Positions 41,901-53,900 of a DNA stretch of 64,000 nucleotides are shown here, piece after piece (position 1 is the first letter of the stretch; each line of letters starts with the position of its first letter). Both the position numbers and the translations under genes were made by a program. This DNA comes from Nectonema munidae (Eukaryota > Nematomorpha > Nectonematoida > Nectonematidae). The notes beneath the pieces are model-generated. The model did no database searches and was not told where the DNA came from. It saw nothing but the letters and a program-made list of their open reading frames with translations. Location: NCBI GenBank assembly GCA_030549495.1, contig JAUIRK010001041.1, positions 1,178,001 to 1,242,000 of the forward strand, in the 5' to 3' direction.

Positions 41901-44900
41901 TATGATTCTTGAAAAGATATTTGATAATTCATTTTCATTATTTTTGTCATTAACTCTTCTTTCTAGTCTAGCAATAATGGGGTTCACTATTCTTTATCAG
42001 GTTTTTTTAGCTAAAATATAATTCATGTAATATCAAGGTATTCAAAGGTTTATTACGCAGTTTTTTGTAGCTTTTTGAAAGCTTGGGATATTCAATAGTG
42101 ATTTTGTGATTTTTAAAAATCTACTGTTATAAATATTAACTTATAAGCTGTAATTTCAAATTAAAAAAACTTTAAACTATTGACATTTTTGCCGGATAAA
42201 TGAATTTTTTAAAATCTTGCATTTCCTAGCTCATTTCTTCCAAAAAAAATTCGCATTGCTTTACTCGATATATTGAATAGGAACCAAGATAATAGTTAGC
42301 AAATTTATTTTATAACTTTTTCACTTTTAGGTATATAAAGAATTTGGCATCGCTCTTTCCGAAATCGAAATAAATTCAGGCACACTGACAGAACTCATTC
42401 GTCTTATTTTTCAAAATCATATTTCGAATATGGTTAATTCAGATTCATCAGATTTACTTTCTAGTTTTTTGTCACAAAAATCTGACGTAGAAGCAGATAT
42501 AGAAGAAGATTTTGAAGAAAAAGACAACTCATGTGAAAATGTGTTCAGCCATTCTTACAACAGGCGAGCTCCATTTGCAAAGAATTCCTTACTTCACGAA
42601 GAATTAGAGAAGTTACATTCTTTAATTAAGCTTCTTGCTCACAACGAAGTTTATGACTTGAGTCCTTGTAATAAAGTTGAGGTTTTATTACAGCTCTGTC
42701 TTATTCTTCTTTCATCTGATACTATATCCCAATTCATTGATCAAAAACAACGAGAATACTCAGACGCCTGCAAAATTAAATACAGCATTTCTTCTAACAC
42801 AAGTAAACATTTTTATTTTTATTTATATATTTATCTCATAACCTGTACGGTTGAACGCGGGTAGACAACTTGCGTGTTATCTCCAACCCGTATATTACGA
42901 TGATTCTTCTCCAACCTGTATTCTACGATGATTCATCTCCAAACTATATACTACGATAATTCGTCTCCAACCTGTATACTACGATGATTCATTTCCAACC
43001 TGTATACTACGATGATTCATCTTCAACCTGTATACTACGATGGTTTCTATTCCATGTACAAATAACTAAGGAGACAATGTTCAACTTTCTGTCACATTCT
43101 GCTAGATGTAATATTTGATATACTTCATTCGGGGAGACAATGCTACATAAGTTATTACCTATATACATTATACCTGTATACTACGATGGTTCATCTCCAA
43201 CCTGTATACCGCGATAATTCATCTCCAACCTATCAATTCATATTTTGCTAGATGTAAGATTTGATATACCTCATTCGGGGAGAGGATGTTAGATAAGTTC
43301 TTAATTTTTTCACGATATTAAATAATATATTTTATCAAATAATCAAAATAAAATTCTGTAATCAAAGAATCGAAAAATATTCTTTAAAAAATCAAAAAAT
43401 ATCAAACTTTCTGTTCATATTTTGCTACCTCATACGATGTTACAAAAGTTATTACCTATACTTTGCAATTTGCACGATTTTAAATATTATATTTGTCAAA
43501 TAATCAAAATAAAATTCTGTAATCAAAGAATCGAAAAATATTCTTTAAAAAATCAAAAAATATCAAACTTTCTGTTCATATTTTGCTACCTCATACGATG
43601 TTACAAAAGTTATTACCTATACTTTGCAATTTGCATGATTTTAAATATTATATTTGTCGAATAATCAAAGAATCGAAAAATGTTCAAATCAAAAAATATT
43701 TATTCTTTTTAAATATATCGTTGGCTCCCCTTACTTTTAGTTTCGTATGTGCATAATTTGATAAAAATGAATTATTAAAGACTAGGTTTATCTTTCAATT
43801 TTAAAAGTAAGGGGAGCCAACGATATATTTAAAAAGAATAAATATTTTTTGATTTGAACATTTTTCGATTCTTTGATTATTCGACAAATATAATTCGGCA
43901 ACTTTATATGATGCCAATGTGGCTTGCTTCAAAACCATTACTGCTGAATTTTCAGGTGTCTCGAATCTTTGTCGTTTCAGAGCAGCTTCTTTTCTTTCAA
44001 AAAAATCGCTTTTGGAGAGCATATTGGGGGTGTTTTGAGGTTAAGTGTCTTTTCAACTTATTAGATTTGAGCGACTCGTTTGAAAGAACTTCATAGCAGA
44101 TGACGCATTGAGGCTTGATGATTCCATGATCAACAATGTTTGTGAATCTGAAGTCTAAGAAAGCATCTTTGTATGGTCGTTTTGCCATTTTACACTTTCA
44201 AACAATACTCTAGATATAATTACTTAAAAATCAAAATAAAAAAAGAAATTAAAAAGACAAAAATAAAATTAAAGAGCATTAACCTAAATATTATAGGAAA
44301 AATTAAATAAAAATTAATAGCCACAGACAATATTACAAAATGATGATGGAGTAGACTACAGTGTTGAGTGAGTGTGATAAGATGTTGACAAAGATAAAAG
44401 TATAAGTTGAAGTTTACGTATGATGAATTGCATTATACATACACCTCCTTCATCTATCACATTTATACAACTAAGCAGCCTACTTCATCAATACCTTCTA
44501 GCACTGCATGTGTCACATATGGCAGGCTCATCTCTTTCGATATTTCTTATCAATTTTTATTTTTAGTTGGAAAATATAATTCAATACTGAAATACATTGA
44601 TAGCATATTAATGTTCCCCTGTCACTGCGACCCATTAAAATTGATCCCGCGACCCATAGTTTGAGAACCACTGTTATATACAGTAGTTATTATTTATTTA
44701 GTTTTTTACACTCCAGAATTAAATATTTTTTATTGTAAAATAATGACAAGGGATATAGTGTAGACATCAATGGTAAGATTTATTTTATAAACTTTAATCC
44801 ATAACTCTTTCAAAAATATTTCTATATTATGAGTTTCAACGCTCCGACATACTAACAACGTTTGAATGCACCATTTTAGCACTTGTTGCAAGTTGTTCTT

Positions 44901-47900
44901 TTGTCAGCAAATTCATCAAAACTGAGTTTGTAAAATGACGTGATCTTTTTTCAGGAAAAGATATTTTAGTTGAAAGGTGAATTCTAACTAACTTGTTAAA
45001 AATCTAAAAACCAAAAGACTCCAAGAAAATGTTACCAGTGAAAAATAAAAATCTTCTTTTATCTTTCAGAAACTCTATGATGTCTCCACGCTAGTTTTCC
45101 TCAATATGGGTTTCCAATTATTGTCTTGTATTTTCTTCGGTAAATCCTCTGAATGACCAGCATAAAACAAATAATTTTGCAGAACACTAAGAACGTCTAC
45201 TATAACAAGTATGCATCCAAATATATTAAAATTATGTGCTGCACTATGAAAAGAAGAAACTGTCATATTAACAAAATCTTTACACGTTCGAAGAGGAGAT
45301 GCGCGTCAAAAGCTAAAACATACACGATTTTAATACTCAAAACCTTTGTGCAAAACTTTATCTGTGGGCATCACTGAGTTTCTGAAAGGGTGTTGTTGCA
45401 ATATCATTCATTAATTTATTACGCTTTAAATAAAATGGAATTTTTAGTTTGTTAGGGAAAATTTTTTTAGCTAGAATTTTCATGGGGGGGGGGGGGGATT
45501 TTGGGCACACCTATTTAACAATGTCACTGATTTATATGCTTATAAATAACTAATTAGCAAACTTGAAGCACATATTTACACAATATTTATTGCGTAAGTG
45601 TTAATTGTTATTCACGTCTTTCTATACTCTATTCCAGTGCTTTCCAACCTTTTTTTAGTTTGCGGCACCCTTGGCGAGCCTTTTAAAAATTCCTGGCACC
45701 TTTTGAGGAAAAACTTATTTAAAATTTCGATAGTTTTTTTATTATAATTTTTTTATTTCTACATCTGCATTGATGCAACAATACCTTATACAGAGATCAT
45801 ATAAAAAAATTATACTGATCCTGCTATCACAGAAAATATAATAATACAAATATGTAATGTTAAGTTTTAAAGTGGTTGCACAATTTATTCAAGTAATTAC
45901 AGTGTAACACTATGATATAAGACATAACACACAAATAACAAATAGACCAGAGTGAATCATGCGTTTGTACTTAGTGTGAAAATTTTTACCCCGAATTTTG
46001 GCGGCACCCTTAAAAAATGTTACGACACCCTTTAGTGCCGCGGCACACCGGTTGGGAATCACTGCAGTCTATTCTAATTTATTTGATTAAGATTTTATAT
46101 TCATTATTTCCATACATTATATCTTCCTTTTATAAACGGCGTGTTAAAAATCTTGTTTACCAAATACCTCTGAAAATGTTTGTCTTTCCCGCTGTGTAAT
46201 CCCTATCCCTGAGTGTCATCTTCCAAGTTCATTTTAAATTGGAGACTTAGCAAGTCATATTTTTATTTCAATTTTCAGCAAAACACAAAAACTCCACTCT
46301 TCTATCCAATCAAAGTGAAACAAACAAGTTATGTAAAAATATCAAATTTTCTAGCAAACTATTTTCCCGTAAAAAAAAGTCACATGAAGATATTCTTTCC
46401 AAGTGTAGTGTAAGTTTTTAATTATTCTCTTCATTCATTTTCTTCTCCTTATTCAAAATAAATTAAAAGGATTTTTGATTAAGGAAGTTCGTAACGAGTG
46501 GAGGTTAATTAGTCGATTGAAGCCAATTGGTTATGATCGATTCTATAATAAGTATTGGCTTTTTCATGGAACGCCAGGTTTGTTTGTCGAAAAATTCCAG
46601 AGAAATGTTCTTTCCTCTACCTCGAATAAAATAACTTTCAAAAATGATTCTTTTTATTCCAGGTAATTCCTTTTCATTCAATTCTTCTTAGCATTCATCT
46701 TTGTTTTTTTCTTTTTTTTATAAATCATTCAGACAATGAACTTGTATTAAAAGATCACTCAAGGTCGCTTAATCACGATTACTTGGTGAAAGTTGAGCTG
46801 GTTGTTATAGCCAGGATGTATCAAACATTTTTGTTCAACATTTATGTCGTTACCTGCTAATAATAAGAGATCATTTTTAGAAGCAAATTGTTAGATTTGG
46901 AAAACCTATCTTTGGAGAATGCAAAATTGATAATAGAATGCATTTAAAATCACATAAAATCACCTACTTTCTCTTAGAAAAGATATAAATTAATCTTTTC
47001 ATCCTTAATAATACGACACCGATGTCCAATAAATAAATTATAAATGGTCATCTTCAAGTTGCATAAAAAATCATTGAAAAATGTAAGCTAGCAATTAGTT
47101 TTCAAAAGCTAAGTTAAGTCAGATTATTTATTTAAAAATCAGAGGTCTTTTAAAAGATGAATGTGTATAGTTGATGCAGGTGTCTTTGTTGAAGAGGAAA
47201 TAATGGAAGATAAGTAGACAAAAGACATTAAATTTTGTTTTTTCAATAATTTTTCACCCTTTTCATTTAACTTCAATTTTTTTTATCACTTAATAGTACT
47301 GGGTCGAATTCAAATTCATGGCATTTATTTTCAAGTATGGACGACATACATCTGTTCCAAAACTGCTTGTCTACCCAAGGGATAAGAGAATGTAGTCTTA
47401 AGCAGAATCTAAAAGTCAGGTGTTTTGAATTACAATCTGCCTATCTTGAAGTACAAAAGTTTACTAATCTATCAAATTTTTTACAATCACCCACCACACA
47501 ACGTGAATCTCCTTCGAAGTCACATGTCAATGGTGCTAATAAATCTTGCGATGCATTTGTGCTATCTTATGATAAAGCTTCTCCTTGCACACTTATCTGT
47601 TCTAATTTATTCAAAGATTTTAAAGTTGTAAGTTTTTTCTTATTTTTTTTAGTTTGTCCTATATTTTCTTTCTGACTTGTTCCATCAATTAACCTAAGTA
47701 ATCGATTGGGTAGATATCAATTTTGGACTTTGCAAAAATTCGTATATTGGGTTATATTGCAAAAGTCAACGTAACTCATATATATGATGTCACTTCTACG
47801 GTGACTAAAAGTCTTAAAAGTCAAAACAATATTTCAGCGACTTTTATATATAGTATATTAAAAATTTTAATGTTCTAAGAAAAGCATGTGTACATTTTTA

Positions 47901-50900
47901 TTGTGTTTTTAATTCTTGATTAGCTTGAACAGTATCATATAAATACCTTATGTTGTTTCCAAGTAGGAAGATTATGCAACTAGTTGTTTTGAGTGTATAA
48001 CTCTTCAGTGACATATAATAGCTATTGTTAAAACAGGCTTTTCAAACTTTTCTACTCACAAGCCCCTAGCAATGAAAAATAAAAGCTGTTCTATTTTTGC
48101 GGAATATTTAATGAAAGAGATGAGCTTCTTGTTGTAGGACAATAAATATGGAAGAAGTATTCGGCCGTAGATTATCCTAAATTCAAATGATTTCTTTGAT
48201 TTGTTAAAATTACATTTACATGGCTATATCCCATTTCTACCTCTTGTACGGAATACACGCGAATTTTCCTTCTGATTTGTAATAGTAATTTTTTTTTATA
48301 AAACCATTTCACGCGTATTCTTTTTAAGTTTGATCATTTAGAAAATATATCCAGTAAATTTGCCAGTATGAATATTTGCTGAGATCCAAAATTACAAAAC
48401 AAAATTTAGAACATTAGCATTCACTAGAACTTTACAAACCAAGGCTGGGCAAAAACCTATCTATATATAAAAAAAGAACCCTTAAAAAATCATTCAAAAT
48501 CCTATCTATCTATATATGAAATTCGAGATTATTAAAAATGTACTATTCTTTATTTAGTATACGCTTTGTTTACAATAGAGAGTATCATAACATTATTATT
48601 CAAGATAACAAAGTTATAATATAGGAAAATAAGGAAGAATATGTTGTAAAATAATTTTAAAACTCACCTACACTTATATAAAGTTAACTATATAAGTTAA
48701 ACAATGGCATTTTTGACTACAATTAAAATTATTTTAAAAAATAAAATTTACTACGCTTCGAAAAAAATACAAATACATAAAATGTAAGGGCGGGGTTAAA
48801 TGACGTTTGAACGCTCATGAAATGTACGTATTATGTGAATCAGGCATTTTTTATTATCAAAATTTACATTAAAAATGATCCTAATATACCTGTGAATAAA
48901 CAAAGAAAAGAGAGGGAAGATGTGTTGTCGCCAAATGAATCTTTCCACGCTACACTATATCTGAATGTACAGTAAAACTTCTGTCGTCTGTTCAACATAA
49001 TCGGGACTGGATGAAAGTATTCATAAATATACAAGTGAGAAACTATGCATCCATTTAAATTGCAAGAATAAATTCACACTTTGGAAAAGTATTTACTTGT
49101 TTAAGGGTGTTTAATTCCACTTTTAACTGTAGTTTAACTTCATCGACTCAAAGTTTATACTTATGGTTATAATTATATTTTTAGAGTCTCTCTCTCTTTG
49201 AAGATCGATTAACTAAAGGATGTCTTGGAGGTGTATCCAATCTTAACTCCTTCATCAAAGATTTGGATGCGTGTGAAACGTTATCTTCCTTGGTATAAAA
49301 TTGTTACTTTTTTCTTCGTTTCTGATATTGTTTAATGCCACTTCCTTTAATCGTTTCAAATTCCATCATGGTGTAACAACTACTTTCAAAAATGAACAAC
49401 ACTAAAAATGTATCCCGATAGTGACTACCTCTACCACCAATGGAAGAAATCCTTTCGCTGGATCCATTTTTACCCACAACCAAAAAACATAAACAACACA
49501 AACAATAGATAAACACAACCATTAAATGCAAGGAAAAGAAGAATATAGTGGCCAAATTAGCTCCTGATCTGGGTCCCGCGCGCTTTAGTTCAGTGACGCC
49601 TGACTTAGATGATTTAACTCAATTAAATGCTTTTGCTCCTTATTTTGGGTATTATTTCCGTCATTTTGAATTTGGGGTATTATCACCCCTTAAAGAGGGG
49701 GTGAGAGTAAGTAGATATTTCGAAAATTGAATATTAATGGCCGAATCTAATATCCACTTGAAATTGGATGAAGATAGCATATTATCACAAAAACGCAGAA
49801 AGGATATGATAGGGAAAAAATTCTTTGATATCTTTTTTAAGTGTGTAAATGCATAATTTTATTTTGTAATGGTAAATATTTTGAAGCTAACAAAGTTGTA
49901 AACTTTTTAGGCTGAAGTCTTGAAAATCATTTTTTCCACGATTTACGTTAAATTTCTGAGACGTTTTTTCTCCTTCAAACTCTCCCGTGATTTTGCATTG
50001 TCATCAAAACGTGTTTCCGAAATCAATGCAATTTACTCCTTTGACAAAGTAGATTCGAAGCAGACATTTATGCAACTAGGTTATTTTAAACCGAATTGTT
50101 TAACATCTGCACACATTTTTTTCATTAAGCTTTTATGGCCAGAATCGATTTTACATCAATTCTGCGTTTATTAAGGCGCTAATAGATAACATTCAGAGAT
50201 CTGCTAATTTGCCCTTCTAAAATCCTTATTATCTTCACCTGGCACAGGTTGAAAATGTCCATTTTACTCGAGGATCGTTTCCGATACCAGTAGCATTTCG
50301 TTTTTAATATGTTTTTCAATTGCGTTTGTTTTAGTTGCTAATTTTTATAATTTAGTCATAAATGCTGAATTATAATAAGTTTACTTTATTTTACCTTTCT
50401 TAAATATTATTATGTATCATGTGTTCATGAGAATGGATTCCAGCCAAGTATGTAAATTTATTACAAATATTTTATCTTTCTTAATAAACTGCATCGTGTA
50501 TTTTGGGAGAAAGATATAAGATGTAGAAAAAGCACAAATGTCAGCTTGAATTCATACAGTTTACAGATATATAATACATTCATCGTGGTGATGAAATGAA
50601 ATTATGGCTTACAATGAACAACATGTGTAAGAGATTGCAAAGATAAACTTTTTTTTTATTTTTTTTAATTGATTTATGATATTCATTCTGAAACAAAATT
50701 TATTTTATTTTTGTAAATACAAATTGTCTTAATAAAAAGAAAATTTTTTTTTTGCAAAAATATTGAAATGTATAGGAAGCAGAAATCTAATTTGTATAGA
50801 GGTATAACCGTATATTTATATCATGAATATCTTAATTGTCTGAATAAAAACTAAGCTAGTTAGAATGTTGCTTCAAAAACTTCAAACACTTTTTGTCGCT

Positions 50901-53900
50901 ATATCAATAAGGTTTGTAGACAATTTTATTTAGAAACAAAATCTTTGACAGATATGCCCATTGAGGTGAAATAATTATAACAAATATAAAAAATTGTAAA
51001 AACTGGACACTATTGCTGATTTTGCTGACTAGTTTCGGAGTATAAACTCCTTTTTCAAATTGCTATCCTCTACAATCTACATCATCACCTCCTTAACACA
51101 AAGATTGTTTATCCCCAACATCTTATTTTCACTATTTTATCCTTTATATATTTGCTTTGAAAAACGAGTTTATACTCCGAAACTAGTCAGCAATAAAGTG
51201 TCCAGTTTTTACAATTTTATTTAGTTAGTTTTTTCAGTTAATATCGAGCCGCGTTTGTGGATGGCGGCAATCATATGTATAGGTTTTTATGTATTTTGAT
51301 GCGCCGTTTCTATATACCCCATGTCTTTGATTGTAAGTCGAAGTTTTCTTCATTGAAATCAAGCATGAAATTAATGCCTTGCATTATAATAATCTAGATC
51401 TGGATTGGTGTATGTGCGTTGATGGGCGAGAGCACAAGACTTTGCGAATTGCATTTGTCCTAATTATTATAATTCCAAGAAGGTGAAACACTCATTCTAA
51501 ATCCAAAATAATTTCTAAATATTGTTTCCTAATGAGTTGATAAATATTTAAGGGTCTACCTTATAGATAGAACCACTAATTTCTTGTCTGTGTATAAAAT
51601 ATAGTAAATGAGCCAACCAGAGATGTGCTATTTTCTTTTATTCAACGAGTTAATGAAATTTGTGGATAATTTACATTCGCCTTATATTCAAAGATACAAT
51701 GTAGTTTTTTTTTATTTTTTATTTATTTATTTTAGAAAAATAATCTGAAATATAAAAAGAAGGTGGAGCAAACCATTAGATTCTTGTCACCAAAAAAAAA
51801 AATTTAACAACATATGTAAAAATAGATTGTTCAAAAACAAAACATTGTAAAAAAAATGAGAAAAAAATGACACCAATACAAACATAAAGGATATAAAAAA
51901 AACTCCTAAATATATCCTTTTCAATTACAATAACATGCTAAGATTATACATAATTATACATGTATTTATATATTTTTTTTATAAATGTAAAATATAAGTA
52001 TGGTACACAAAATAAGCTATTCTTGTTTGATAAGAGAAGTTGAATAGAGAAAGAAGAGAGAGGAGATTGAAAAGAGGAAACTGGAAACCCTGCTTAGATT
52101 TTTGTAGGAGATTGTAATTGGTAGAGAAATTCGAAATTATTTTTCGTAGCTTATTTTGTCAGAAAAAACGCAAAAGCACTCATCTAAACAAGAACACAAA
52201 AATACACACAAGTATCATATTATTGAAATTCAAGTAATTTAAAAAAAATATATATATTTTCTTACATAAAAGCTTTTTATTCATTTTGATATAAAAAACT
52301 TTTTGCATTTATTTTTGAAAATCTTTATTTTCCCTGAGAATCTTATATTTATCGGTAAACAATTCCATGTCTTTATACCCTTTTTAATAAAAAACTTATT
52401 GTACTTGGCACGCTTATATCTAACTTATTCAAAGATACAATGTAGTTTTGTAAAGGTACCAAGCCGTGGTTAAGAAAAAAATGCATCAAAAATTGCTATG
52501 AATGAAAATAAACCATAATGTGATTTTTTTTCTTTACATAGGGGTTAATCAAAGATAGCAGTTATATGTTCCTTTTTGATATTTCCTTTATAATTCTCAT
52601 TACTTCACAGAATACCCTCTAAACTATCAATGCATCTGCAATATTTTTCAGTGGAAAAGTGCAGTAAGCAACGCTAAAACGATATCTCGTCTTTGGGTTC
52701 TATTGGAAATACTGGATAACTGCATCATGTGGAATAGATCCGCTGAAAAAGCTGTAAGCCTAGTTTTCTTTATCACGCATTTTAACCTTTCTCCCACAAA
52801 AAGCCACATTCTTTTTATCTCGTTATCAAACGCTCTGTAAAAGACCAAATATAAAATTATATCATCAATCAATAAAGTCGAGTTTTTTAATTATTGTTTC
52901 TGGAATTGGTTGAAGAACTAATATATCCAATATAATTTATTTTTCCTATTAAATCAATTTTTTGCGTTCCGTTTTAATATTTTTTTTAAATACCCAAATG
53001 TATATATCTTTTGTAAAAAAATATGGCTCTTTTAAATACCCGGCTGCCTAGATCATGTATATAAGGAAAGGAATTTATTTTCCCCTGAACTAAAAGTTAT
53101 GCGCATCTGCTTTGCGTACTACCATGGTGAAAAAGTCGTTTTTTTACGTAATATTTTCATTTTAAAATGTTTTTTTACTCTTAAGTTCTAACTACCTTAT
53201 TCATCAGATAAAAAGATTTTTACTTATGTATCCCGAATAGTTATTCGAATAATATATTTTGTGGGATTCGGTTTCAAATTTTAAGTCATTTTATTTTAAG
53301 ATGGACAAAATATTGGTTGACTTGCTAGAATGCACATTGGAAACATTTAAAACTAATTTTATAGTAGTTAATTTAGCATTTACCTGTTTCATCCCATGCT
53401 CATTTTTAAAGTAACTCTGAAGAAGACGATTACTTGATTTTGAGGTACTTTTATATCGAAATACCTAATCTCAAAGGAAGCATATTGTCCACCAATGATC
53501 TCTATTTCCTGCAAAAATATTATTTTGGTTATAGAACATGAAGTTAATTGTTTTTATTCCTAGGAACAGTATAAGTGAAAGACAGTAAAAGTTTGTATTT
53601 AAATAATTTTATATTTGCTATCAAATAAAAAAAGATTTAGGATATAGGCATAGACATAATGTCTCACGGGCCCCAAAAACAGTTCCATTGGCTAAGGGGT
53701 TTGCACTCATTTTGCATAAATGTGTTCCATCAGTCAAACCTTTTACTGTTAAGAAATGCAAGGTTTGTAAAAAGAAAGAAGGATTGAATAACGCCTTGTT
53801 ACTCTGTGATCTCTGTAATAATGCCTATCATCTCCGGTGTCTTCGTCCAATGATGACGTATGCTCCTGAAGGTGTGTGGCTTTGCGTTCATTGCTCACCC

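Noticed and set aside
42880..43047. CRISPR-like array of 28-bp repeats
   Set aside because: Units are contiguous with no spacers, in a eukaryotic intron; a minisatellite.
49548..49730. ORF LAPDLGPARFSSVTPDLDDL as an extra BAZ1-like exon
   Set aside because: Has a GTAAGT donor and higher GC, but adjoining exons 49292 and 49911 already join in phase and no family match is seen; kept only as a curiosity.
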